64,000 nucleotides of DNA, from contig RFHQ01000015.1 in assembly GCA_003695765.1 (NCBI GenBank), forward strand, positions 1 to 64,000. The letters run 5' to 3'. Numbering within the stretch: position 1 is the stretch's first letter; each line of letters starts with the position of its first letter. The notes under the pieces are model-generated. The model made no database searches, was not told the origin of the DNA, and saw only the letters and a list, made by a program, of their open reading frames with translations. This document shows positions 44,827 to 52,363 of the stretch, one piece after another. The stretch comes from Gammaproteobacteria bacterium. Its GTDB lineage: Bacteria; Pseudomonadota; Gammaproteobacteria; Steroidobacterales; GCA-2729495. Made by a program: the position numbers and the translations under genes.

Positions 44827-45294
44827 TCAGCCCTCCGGCGGCGGCGGCAGCGAATCGAGCACCTGCTGGCGCAGCCGGATCACATCGCCGCGCGAGACAT
44901 ACATGAGCCCGGCCACCTTGCCGACCAGGTAGTCCTCGTACTTGTCCAGTTCGCGATCGGCCAGCGCCACCTGCCACAGCATCTGGACGATGCGCAGCTT
45001 CTCCCGATAGTCGAGACCGCTGTGCAGGCTGCGCGTGAATTCGTGCAGCGACACCGATTCCTCGGCCAGTTGCCGCGCGCTGGCGAGCAGCTCGGCGGCG
45101 CCCCGCTCGTCCAGCCCGAAACTGGCCTGCAATTGCCGCTGAATCTCCTGATCCTCGCGCGGATCCAGCCGGTGGTCCGCGCGCGCCATCTCCACTAGCA
45201 ATACGGCGGCTGCCAGTTCCGGCGACGGCCCCGCCGCATCGCTGCGCGGTTCCGGCAGCAGGCGGCCGAGCAGTCGCCGGAGTCCCCCGATCAT
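44827..45294 (-). CDS. TerB-like (tellurite-resistance fold) protein
   Basis: All-helical protein with a TerB/DjlA-type domain; function unknown. The 155-residue product includes LAAAVLLVEMARADHRLDPREDQEIQRQL (in part), FGLDERGAAELLASARQLA, LDYREKLRIVQMLWQVALADRELDKYED and VAGLMYVSRGDVIRLRQQVL, with the repeated E/D..AD...D pattern thought to bind metal. Its ATG overlaps the upstream hydrolase stop by 4 bp (ATGA), so the two are translationally coupled. Confidence 0.9.
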   Translation of the reverse strand: MIGGLRRLLGRLLPEPRSDAAGPSPELAAAVLLVEMARADHRLDPREDQEIQRQLQASFGLDERGAAELLASARQLAEESVSLHEFTRSLHSGLDYREKLRIVQMLWQVALADRELDKYEDYLVGKVAGLMYVSRGDVIRLRQQVLDSLPPPPEG

Positions 45295-45938
45295 GCGTTC
45301 TCGGTCGCGAGCCAGTCCTGCAGCGACTCGCGCAGCAGCGTCAGCTTGCCGTGGAAGAAATGGTCGACGCCGGGCAACACCCGCAGTTCGGGGCCTGGCG
45401 CCAGCTCGTTGACCCAGTCGATCACCGTTTCGCAGGCGACCACCTCGTCGGCATCGCCCTGCAGGATCAGCCAGCGGCAATCGGGCTGCCGGCCTTCGAG
45501 CAGGCCGGCCATGCGTGCCGCCGGCGGGGCCACGCAGACCAGCTGCGCCGGCCGCAGCGAAAGTGCCGCGCGGCAGGCCACCATCGCGCCGAAGGAAAAA
45601 CCGGCCAGCCATAGCTCGGCCGCCGGGTAACGCTGGCGCGCCCAGTCGGCGACGGCAACCGTGTCCTCCGCCTCGCCCAAGCCGCCGCCAAAGGCGCCGT
45701 CGCTGGCGCCGACGCCGCGGAAATTGAAGCGCAGCGCCGGCACGCCCAGCTCGTTGGCGACCCGTGCCAGCGTATGCACGACCTTGTTCAGCATCGTGCC
45801 CTGGAACTGCGGGTGCGGATGGCAAAGCACGGCCACCGCGCGCCCGGCGGCTGAGCGTGGCTGTTCGAGCAGCGCTTCCAGCTTGCCGGCCGGACCGTCC
45901 AGCATCAGCGCCTCGCGCAAGATCTTCGGACCGCTCAT
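45291..45938 (-). CDS. Alpha/beta hydrolase (YfbB/Dienelactone-hydrolase-like small esterase)
   Basis: Cytoplasmic hydrolase of unknown substrate. The 215-residue protein has the oxyanion block CHPHPQFQGTMLNKVV, LRFNFRGVGASDG, the nucleophile elbow GFSFGA (Ser in GFSFG), acid residue in ILQGDADEVV and catalytic His in GVDHFFHGKL. This pattern matches a common family of uncharacterised proteobacterial hydrolases. GGGAGG lies just upstream of ATG 45938. Confidence 0.88.
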   Translation of the reverse strand: MSGPKILREALMLDGPAGKLEALLEQPRSAAGRAVAVLCHPHPQFQGTMLNKVVHTLARVANELGVPALRFNFRGVGASDGAFGGGLGEAEDTVAVADWARQRYPAAELWLAGFSFGAMVACRAALSLRPAQLVCVAPPAARMAGLLEGRQPDCRWLILQGDADEVVACETVIDWVNELAPGPELRVLPGVDHFFHGKLTLLRESLQDWLATENA

Positions 45939-46064
45939 GCCCCACCTCCCGACGGAAGCCCGATTATTGGCGATTTGCGCGAAGCGGGCCAGAAGCGGCA
46001 TCCTTGAAAGCGCAAAGATCAGCCGCCGGCGCCAGCGACGCGCCGGCCGTGGGAGGACCGGAAG

Positions 46065-46691
46065 ATGGAATTGACGTCCAGCAGTTTCGCCGATGGCCAG
46101 CCGATTCCGGAGCGCTGCGCTTTCGGCATCCCGGACGCCCGGGAACACATGCGCCTCGGGCAGAACCTGAGTCCGCAGCTGAGCTGGCGCGGCGTGCCGG
46201 CCGAAGCGCGCAGCCTGATCCTGCTGTGCATCGATCCGGACGTGCCGTCAGTGGCCGACGACGTGAACCAGGAAGGCAAACGGATCCCGGCCGAGCTGCC
46301 GCGGGTCGATTTCTGCCACTGGGTCCTGGTCGACCTGCCGGCCGCCGACGGCGGCCTGGCCGAAGGCGAGTGTTCCGACGGCGTCGTCCCGGGGGGCAAG
46401 CGCAACCCGCCGGGCCCGGCGGGCTCGCGCCAGGGCCTGAACGACTACACCGGCTTCATGGCCGGTGACCCGGACATGGCGGGCGAGTACTACGGTTATG
46501 ACGGGCCCTGTCCGCCGTGGAACGACGAGCGGCTGCACCATTACCGCTTCACGCTGTACGCGACCGACCTGCCGCGCTGCCCGGTGGACGGCGCCTTCAC
46601 CGCCGCCGACGTCCAGCGCGCGCTGGAGGGTCACGTGCTGGCCGAGGCCAGCATCACCGGAACCTATACGCTGAACCCGGCGCTGCGCTGA
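46065..46691 (+). CDS. YbhB/YbcL-family phosphatidylethanolamine-binding (PEBP-like) protein
   Basis: Raf-kinase-inhibitor-like small-ligand-binding protein. The 208-residue product has the PEBP signature LSPQLSWRGVPAEARSLILLCIDPDVP (in part), FCHWVLVDLP, GYDGPCPPWND and HHYRFTLYATDLPRC. There is no signal peptide, so it is probably cytoplasmic. Ligand and role are unknown. It stands alone between the divergent hydrolase and the convergent msrB. Confidence 0.93.
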   Translation: MELTSSSFADGQPIPERCAFGIPDAREHMRLGQNLSPQLSWRGVPAEARSLILLCIDPDVPSVADDVNQEGKRIPAELPRVDFCHWVLVDLPAADGGLAEGECSDGVVPGGKRNPPGPAGSRQGLNDYTGFMAGDPDMAGEYYGYDGPCPPWNDERLHHYRFTLYATDLPRCPVDGAFTAADVQRALEGHVLAEASITGTYTLNPALR

Positions 46692-46703
46692 GCCTGGTCC
46701 GGC

Positions 46704-47105
46704 TCAGTCCTGATCGGCCGGGCGCAGATCCAGCGAGGCCGAGTTGATGCAGTAGCGGGTGCCGGTGGGAGGCGGCCCGTCCGGAAAGACGTGGCCGAGG
46801 TGCGCGCCACAGTGCGCGCAGACGACCTCCTCGCGCAACATGCCATGACTGCGGTCCAGGTGCGTGGCCACGGCCGCGTCACTGACCGGCGCGCGAAAGC
46901 TGGGCCAGCCGCTGCCGGAGTCGTACTTGTCCGTGGACGAAAACAGCTCGGCGCCGCAGACGATGCAGTGGTAAAGCCCCGGCGTCTTGCAGTCGTGATA
47001 CTGCCCGGAGAACGCCGGTTCCGTGCCCTTTTCCTGAGTGACATGGAATTGCTCCGGCGTCAACCGCCGCCGCAGTTCCTCCGGGTCCATTCGCCTGCCG
47101 CTCAT
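46704..47105 (-). CDS. msrB: Peptide methionine-(R)-S-oxide reductase
   Basis: Reduces methionine-R-sulfoxide in proteins. The 133-residue protein has the zinc cysteines C47/C50 (CIVC) and C96/C99 (CAHC), [19 protein letters not shown] and the catalytic Cys119 in TRYCINS. Reading starts at ATG 47105 or ATG 47090. It is cytoplasmic, without signal peptide, and stands in front of two very small genes on the same strand. Confidence 0.97.
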   Translation of the reverse strand: MSGRRMDPEELRRRLTPEQFHVTQEKGTEPAFSGQYHDCKTPGLYHCIVCGAELFSSTDKYDSGSGWPSFRAPVSDAAVATHLDRSHGMLREEVVCAHCGAHLGHVFPDGPPPTGTRYCINSASLDLRPADQD

Positions 47106-47157
47106 GCCTGGGCTCCGTCGTTCGATGCCGGCATTATGCCAGCCGCGGGCCAGGCGA

Positions 47158-47295
47158 TCAGCGCAGCAGCAGGATCAGCGCGGCGGCCGCGAGGCACGAC
47201 AGGCCGGTCAACAGGGCGCGCCGGCGGCGGGCAGCGAAACGCAAGGCCAGCAGGCCCGCGTCGAGCTCATCGAGCCAGCGCAGCAGGCATTCCAT
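47158..47295 (-). CDS. Small membrane protein, 45 aa, unknown function
   Basis: ATG 47295 opens a 45-codon frame: an acidic amphipathic N-terminus ([19 protein letters not shown]), an Arg-rich turn (AARRRRALL) and one predicted membrane helix ([16 protein letters not shown]). The start is 4 bp after the stop of the preceding 59-codon gene, so the pair would be co-translated. The charge layout (Arg cluster at the inner face) fits a single-pass protein. I recognise no family; support is the spacing and plausible topology. Confidence 0.5.
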   Translation of the reverse strand: MECLLRWLDELDAGLLALRFAARRRRALLTGLSCLAAAALILLLR

Positions 47296-47299
47296 GCGG

Positions 47300-47479
47300 C
47301 TAGCGCGGCTGGTCGTTCTCGACCAGGTACAGGTGCGGCTTCGGCGGCTCCGGGCGCTCGTCGGGCGATTCCCCGGCGATCCGTCCGCGGACGCCGGCCA
47401 GTGCCTGCTCGATCCATGCCCGGCGGCGCAAGGTGGCTTCGTTCGTGATCAATGGCGTGCTATGTTTTCTGTTCGACAT
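47300..47479 (-). CDS. Small soluble protein, 59 aa, unknown function
   Basis: ATG 47479 opens a 59-codon frame reading SNRKHSTPLITNEATLRRRA, then an amphipathic helix WIEQALAGVRG and a Pro/Glu-rich tail ending HLYLVENDQPR. Upstream GAAGAAG lies 3-9 nt from the ATG as a weak ribosome-binding site. The AT-richer start (AACAGAAAACATAG) contrasts with the GC-rich region and argues for a real N-terminus. Family unknown. It precedes the 45-aa membrane protein by 4 bp. Confidence 0.5.
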   Translation of the reverse strand: MSNRKHSTPLITNEATLRRRAWIEQALAGVRGRIAGESPDERPEPPKPHLYLVENDQPR

Positions 47480-47546
47480 AGTCTTCTTCGTTCCAGTGGT
47501 CAGTGCTGCCGGCCCGAGGCCGCTGCCGTGGCCAGGGCCGCTGTGC

Positions 47547-47828
47547 TCATTCGCCGGGCTTCCAGTCGCGGCGGACGCGGTCGGTCCAGTTGCGGTAGCC
47601 CTTCCAGGTGTAGAGGGACGGGTCCAGCGGAATGCGCCGGCTGCCCGGCGCCTGCACCCGCGTCAGCCAGCGGCGATAGGCCTCCAGGCCGTTGCCCTGC
47701 CGGGCTTCGGGCGCGAGGCGCTCGCTGCCGAGGCGACGCTGGCCCGGGACGTCGCCGCCCGGCCGCTGGTTGCTTCCCCCCTTGCCCGGGTGCGAGTCAT
47801 TCAGTTTCCCGGCCTTGAAGTCGTTCAT
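47547..47828 (-). CDS. Small basic hypothetical protein, 93 aa
   Basis: ATG 47828 is preceded by GGAG with 8-nt spacing, a good ribosome-binding site. The product is Gly/Arg-rich and probably disordered at first (GKGGSNQRPGGDVPGQRRLG), then has a compact C-terminus, GLEAYRRWLTRVQ and SLYTWKGYRNWTDRVRRDWK, rich in aromatic and basic residues that could bind nucleic acid. Function unknown; no family recognised. Confidence 0.65.
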   Translation of the reverse strand: MNDFKAGKLNDSHPGKGGSNQRPGGDVPGQRRLGSERLAPEARQGNGLEAYRRWLTRVQAPGSRRIPLDPSLYTWKGYRNWTDRVRRDWKPGE

Positions 47829-47954
47829 CGTTATATCTCCGCGAGGCGGTACTCGCCGCGAAGATTAGGCGCCGAGACGGCTGCCCACGAGGAACTGCTT
47901 CACAGGCGCCGCGATTTAACCTGTTGATTATGCGGGCGTTGCACGCCGGCCGGA

Positions 47955-49322
47955 TCAGGCCGAGAGGCGGTAACAGGGCTCGTAGGGCGTGGCCAGCCGC
48001 ATGCGGCCCTGCTCGACGAAACCGGCCAGCAGGCGATCGAGTTCGGCGACGATCTGCGGGTCGCCATGCAGTTGGAAGGGGCCGCGCGCCTCGATGGCCC
48101 GGATGCCGTATTCCTTGACGTTGCCGGCGACGAGGCCGGAGAAGGCCCGCCGCAATTGCACCGCGAGCTCGTGAGGATCGGCCGTGCGCTGCAGCTGCAG
48201 GCCGGCCATCGCCTCGTGGGTCGCGACGAAGGGGCGCTGGAAGTCGCTGTCGATCCGCAATCGCCAGTTGAAATAGTAGGCATCGTTCTGGCCGTGGCGG
48301 TAGGCCGCCACTTCACGGATGCCCGCATCGACGAGCCGCGCGACCCGCACCGGGTCGCCGATCTCGATGCGGTAGAAACGACGCGCCGCCTCGCCGAGGG
48401 TCTCGCCGACGAACCGGTCGATGCTGCGGAAATAGTCTGCGCTCTCCGGCGGGCCGGTCAGCAGCAGCGGCAGCGGGATGTCGGCGTTTTCCGGCTGCAT
48501 CAGGATGCCGAGCAGGAACAGCAGTTCCTCCGCAGTGCCGACGCCGCCCGGGAAGACGACAATGGCATGGGCGACGCGCACGAATGCCTCGAGCCGCTTC
48601 TCCATGTCCGGCATGATGACCAGCTCATTGACGATCGGATTCGGCGACTCGGCGGCGATGATGCCCGGCTCACTGATGCCGACATAGCGCCCGCCCCGGA
48701 TTCGCTGTTTCGCATGGCCGATGGTCGCCCCCTTCATCGGCCCCTTCATCGCGCCCGAGCCGCAGCCGGTGCAGACGTCGAGGCCGCGCAGGCCGAGCTG
48801 GTAGCCGACCTCCTTCGTGTAGTCGTACTCGCCGCGGTCGATCGCGTGGCCGCCCCAGCAGACGACGAGCTTCGGCTCGGCCGGCAGGCGAATGATGCGG
48901 GCATTGCGCAGTATCTGGAACACGGCGTCGGTGACACCGTCGCTGCTGTCGAGATCGAAATGCCCGCCGGCCAGCTGGCCGTGCACATAGACGACATCGC
49001 GGAGTACGGCGAACAGCTGTTCGCGGATGCCGCGGATCATGCGGCCGTCGACGAACGCCTGCGCGGGCGCGTTCTTCACTGCCAGCTTGACACCGCGATC
49101 CTGCTGCACGATGCGGATTTCGAAATCCGCGTACCGGCGCAGGATGGCGCGTGTGTCGTCGCTGCGGCTGTCGACGTTCAGCACCGCCAGGGCGCAGCGC
49201 CGCAGGACCTCGTGCTGGCCGCCGTCTTCGCTGGCGCTGCGCAGCGCATCGACTTCCTTTTGTGACAGGACTTCGAGGCTGCCCTCCGGCATGACCTCGA
49301 CCGTCTCGGTGATCTTGTGCAT
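47955..49322 (-). CDS. ppnN: Nucleotide 5'-monophosphate nucleosidase (PpnN/YgdH, LOG family)
   Basis: Cleaves purine and pyrimidine monophosphates to base and ribose-5-phosphate; in E. coli it is stimulated by (p)ppGpp. The 455-residue length equals that of PpnN. The LOG core shows VVCWGGHAID, GCGSGAMKGPMKGATIGHAKQ, GISEPGIIAAESPNPIVNEL (motif region), and the diagnostic VFPGGVGTAEELLFLLGIL. N- and C-terminal PpnN-specific domains are complete (start HKITETVEVMPEGSLEVLSQ). Single gene between a small ORF and the transpeptidase. Confidence 0.95.
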   Translation of the reverse strand: MHKITETVEVMPEGSLEVLSQKEVDALRSASEDGGQHEVLRRCALAVLNVDSRSDDTRAILRRYADFEIRIVQQDRGVKLAVKNAPAQAFVDGRMIRGIREQLFAVLRDVVYVHGQLAGGHFDLDSSDGVTDAVFQILRNARIIRLPAEPKLVVCWGGHAIDRGEYDYTKEVGYQLGLRGLDVCTGCGSGAMKGPMKGATIGHAKQRIRGGRYVGISEPGIIAAESPNPIVNELVIMPDMEKRLEAFVRVAHAIVVFPGGVGTAEELLFLLGILMQPENADIPLPLLLTGPPESADYFRSIDRFVGETLGEAARRFYRIEIGDPVRVARLVDAGIREVAAYRHGQNDAYYFNWRLRIDSDFQRPFVATHEAMAGLQLQRTADPHELAVQLRRAFSGLVAGNVKEYGIRAIEARGPFQLHGDPQIVAELDRLLAGFVEQGRMRLATPYEPCYRLSA

Positions 49323-49356
49323 CGCTGGGGGGCCGTCAAATCCGCCGGACGGGACT

Positions 49357-49863
49357 TCAGGGCAGGATGTCGATCGGCGTGCCGTCGCCGGTCATCAGCC
49401 AGATGTCCACCATGTCCGAGTTCGACACCGCGATGCAGCCATCGGTCCAGTCGGCGATCCGGTAATACTCTTCGCTGTGCGTCGGTTCGTTCGGCAGGCC
49501 GTGAATCATGATCTGGCCGCCGGGCGAAACGCCGCGACGCCTGGCCTGCGCGCGGTCCCGATCGTTCGGGTAGGACACCTGTATCGACAGGAAGAAGTCG
49601 CTGTCCGGATTGCGGCGCGTCAGGCGGTAATGGCCCTCCGGCGTTCGCGAGTCGCCTTCTTCCCGCTTGTGACCGCGCGGGGTCAGGCCCAGCGCGATCG
49701 GGGCCCGCTTCAGGACTTGGTCGCCACGCATCAGCAACAGCAGGCGCTGGCTCTTGTAGACGACCACGCGGTCGGCCCGGGGCGGCTCCGCGGCCGCCGG
49801 CGCGACGCCGAGCCAGGCGCCCAGCAGCGCGAGACCGATTGCCAGTTGGCGTCCCTGGTGCAT
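49357..49863 (-). CDS. L,D-transpeptidase (YkuD domain)
   Basis: Secreted peptidoglycan-modifying enzyme or hydrolase of the ErfK/YbiS/YcfS/YafK group. The 168-residue precursor has a signal peptide (QLAIGLALLGAWLGVAPAAA) and a YkuD domain: VVVYKSQRLLLLMRG, SRTPEGHYRLTRRNPDS, MIHGLPN, and the catalytic Cys in WTDGCIAVSNSDMVDIW. The ATG 49863 follows AGGGAGG. It is 81 bp downstream of the MltD-like gene; both act on murein. Confidence 0.93.
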   Translation of the reverse strand: MHQGRQLAIGLALLGAWLGVAPAAAEPPRADRVVVYKSQRLLLLMRGDQVLKRAPIALGLTPRGHKREEGDSRTPEGHYRLTRRNPDSDFFLSIQVSYPNDRDRAQARRRGVSPGGQIMIHGLPNEPTHSEEYYRIADWTDGCIAVSNSDMVDIWLMTGDGTPIDILP

Positions 49864-49944
49864 GGCACAGCTCCTCCCTGCGCGAGCATTAAGCCCAGCC
49901 CGGCCCGCCGGCGCAAGCCCGGCGGTCACGGTTCCGCCGACCGT

Positions 49945-52119
49945 TCAGCTAGCCTCGGCCAGCGTCGACGAGTCGCCGGCCGCCTGATCCACCGGCTCGA
50001 CGCGCGGAAACAGCACGGCGACCCCGGGCCGCACGCGGTCCAGATCGAGATCCGGGTTGTACTGGCGCAGCAGCCAGACCGGTACCCGGTAACGCCGGCG
50101 GGTCAGCTCCCAGACCGATTCGCCGCGCCGCAGCCGATGCACCGTGGTCTCGGTGACGCGGTAGCGGGTGAAATAGGCTTCCTGCAATTGCCGGTGATAG
50201 GCGATCCGGCGGGCCACGAAAGTCTCCGGGTCGACCCGGCTGAAATCCAGCTTCAGCCGCTGCCCGATCACGACCGGCCGGCGGAAGGCATAGCCGTTCA
50301 GATCGCGCAGTCGCTGCGTGCGCAGTTCCAGCCAGTCCGCGTAATGGCCCAGCGTCTCCGCAGCCTGGATCTCGATCGTACCGTCGCCGGCCACGAGGTA
50401 GTCCGACGGATCGGCCAGCAATTCGCCACCGGCTTCGTCCGGCGGCTGGCTCAGGGCCGCAGCCACGGCGGCCGCGTCGACGTCGGCCACCGGCCCCACC
50501 GGCGCTGCGGGGGCCGAATCCACAGGCCCCGCTGGCCCGGCGGGCGGCGCGGCGACATCCTCCACCGCGACCGCCACGGCCGGCCGCGCCTTGGCCACCG
50601 CGGCCATCGCGGCGCGCAGCTGCAGGCGCTGCCCCGGGTAGATGCGATCGCGGTCGGAAATGCCGTTCAGCGCCGCCAGCTCGCCGGTGGCCAGCCCCGC
50701 GCGCGCAGCGATGCCGCCGAGTGTATCGCCGGCCCGCACGACGTAGACCGGCGCATTCGGATCGATCGCCGGTCGCGCCGCCGGCGCACCGGCATAGGGC
50801 AGCCGGAGCACCTGGCCCGCGCGGATCCGGTGCCGGCTGCGCAAGCCGTTCAGGGCCACCAGTTCCGAGACGCTGGTGTGGTAGCGGCGCGCGATCACCG
50901 ACAGGCTCTCGCCCCGGCGCACGCGGTGGTAGAGATCCGGCGTCTGCTCGTCGAAGCGTCGCGATTGCGGCAGGCTGGCCAGCAGGCGCTGCGGGCTGTC
51001 GGCCAGTGGCTCGGCTGGCAGCCGCAGCGGAAAGCCACGCGGAATGTATTTGCTGCCTTGCCAGACGGGCTCGAGCAGCGCCGGGTTCATGCGCTGCAGC
51101 TGACGCAGCGGCAGGCCGAAGGCCTCGGCGACCGCAGCAGCCGGCACGTAGTCGGGCATGCGAACGACGATGCGCGCCTGCGGCGGCTCCGGTTCCAGCG
51201 GACCGAAGAATTCTGCGGCCCGCTGCTCCGCCTCGACCGCGGCCAGCAGCGCGACGTAGAAGTTCCGTGAAGCGAAGCCGAAGGCCCTGCCGTCGTAGCG
51301 GTGCACGATCGCCTCGATGTCGTCGCTGCCGACCCGCCGCACGGCACGCCGCATCCCGGCCACGCCATGGTTGTAGGCCGTGATCGCCAGGGGCCAGGAC
51401 TGCAGGATCGAATAGTTGTAGCTCAGCAACTGGGCAGCGGCGTCGCTGGAAAGGAAGGGGTCGCGGCGCGCGTCGACGACGTGATCCACCTGCATGAAGC
51501 GGCGCCCGGTCGAGCGCGTGAACTGCCAGAGGCCGGCGGCGCCGACATGCGAGCGGGCGTCCGGGTTGAACGAGGACTCGACATGCGGCAGCGCCGCGAC
51601 TTCCAGCGGCACGCCTTCGCGCGCCAGGGCCTGTTCGATATAGGGACGCCAGCGGCCGGAACGGACCAGGCCGTCCCGGAAGCGATCGGCGAGGCCCTGT
51701 TGAAAGCGGATCCGCCGGGCCGCGCGGCGCAGCTCGGCATTGCTGACGCCTTCGGGCCACAGGGACAGCACGCGGCGCTCGGCATGGCTCAAGCCCTTGC
51801 GCTTGCCGGCGGCCAGGGCCAGAAGGATCTTGCGATAGCGTTGCCGGGCCCGGTCGGCCAGGCGGCGCCGCTGAGCAGCGCTGGCCTGCGCCGGCAGGCT
51901 GAGTTCTTCGTAGACCACCGCGAGATGGCGGTCATCGTGCACCAGTGCGTGCGCCGAATCGACCTCGGTGAAGATCCTGAGCCAGAACGCGATCTCCGGC
52001 TCGAGCCCAGAGGGGCGTGGCAGCGCGGCAACCGCCGGCAGTGCGCCCAGGCAGCAGAGCAGGCCGAGCAGCCAGCCTGTGGCCCCCTGCGCTCGCCTGT
52101 CTGTTCCCCGCAATTGCAT
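49945..52119 (-). CDS. mltD: Membrane-bound lytic transglycosylase MltD-like with LysM repeats
   Basis: Cleaves glycan strands to 1,6-anhydro-muropeptides, the substrates of AmpD and AnmK. The 724-residue protein has a signal sequence (WLLGLLCCLGALPAVAA, no clear lipobox), an SLT domain with catalytic Glu181 in LPHVESSFNPDARSHVGAAG and AITAYNHGV, then LysM repeats YHRVRRGESLSVIARRYHTS and YVVRAGDTLGGIAARAG, a Pro/Ala linker and a third LysM-like VHRLRRGESVWELTRRRYR near the C-terminus. It is longer than E. coli MltD (452 aa) because of an extra C-terminal region. Confidence 0.94.
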   Translation of the reverse strand: MQLRGTDRRAQGATGWLLGLLCCLGALPAVAALPRPSGLEPEIAFWLRIFTEVDSAHALVHDDRHLAVVYEELSLPAQASAAQRRRLADRARQRYRKILLALAAGKRKGLSHAERRVLSLWPEGVSNAELRRAARRIRFQQGLADRFRDGLVRSGRWRPYIEQALAREGVPLEVAALPHVESSFNPDARSHVGAAGLWQFTRSTGRRFMQVDHVVDARRDPFLSSDAAAQLLSYNYSILQSWPLAITAYNHGVAGMRRAVRRVGSDDIEAIVHRYDGRAFGFASRNFYVALLAAVEAEQRAAEFFGPLEPEPPQARIVVRMPDYVPAAAVAEAFGLPLRQLQRMNPALLEPVWQGSKYIPRGFPLRLPAEPLADSPQRLLASLPQSRRFDEQTPDLYHRVRRGESLSVIARRYHTSVSELVALNGLRSRHRIRAGQVLRLPYAGAPAARPAIDPNAPVYVVRAGDTLGGIAARAGLATGELAALNGISDRDRIYPGQRLQLRAAMAAVAKARPAVAVAVEDVAAPPAGPAGPVDSAPAAPVGPVADVDAAAVAAALSQPPDEAGGELLADPSDYLVAGDGTIEIQAAETLGHYADWLELRTQRLRDLNGYAFRRPVVIGQRLKLDFSRVDPETFVARRIAYHRQLQEAYFTRYRVTETTVHRLRRGESVWELTRRRYRVPVWLLRQYNPDLDLDRVRPGVAVLFPRVEPVDQAAGDSSTLAEAS

Positions 52120-52314
52120 GCCCGAACTGCCTCTCCCCGCGGTGCGACCGCCGGCGCCGGCCAGAATAGCCCCGTGCCACGATTCCGGACGCCAACCGCT
52201 TCACATAACGACGGTTGCCGCAGGACGGTGAGCAGGCGGCCGAGGCCTGCCGCAGCGGCTTCTTCGTCGGCCGGAAAACTGCTACCGTCGCACGGTAATG
52301 CTGCTGCTTTTTGT

Positions 52315-52349
52315 TTAGCTTAACTCAGCAACTTGCAGTCATAAGCTAA
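52315..52349. promoter_or_regulatory. Inverted repeat TTAGCTTA / TAAGCTAA in an AT-rich promoter region
   Basis: In the 244-bp divergent gap between the MltD-like and lipoprotein genes, TTAGCTTA (52315-52322) is repeated in inverse as TAAGCTAA (52342-52349) with 19 bp between. The flank CTTTTTGTTTAG is strikingly AT-rich for this chromosome. The dyad ends 14 bp before the TTG start of the lipoprotein gene, so it could be an operator or an mRNA stem near the ribosome-binding site. The remainder of the gap (52120-52314) shows nothing definite. Confidence 0.5.
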
Positions 52350-52363
52350 CGCGCTCCACGACC

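Noticed and set aside
47208-47417. 69-aa minus-strand frame overlapping the two microgenes
   Set aside because: It lies in a different frame from both, has no ribosome-binding site and is Arg/Ala/Pro-rich like other shadows.
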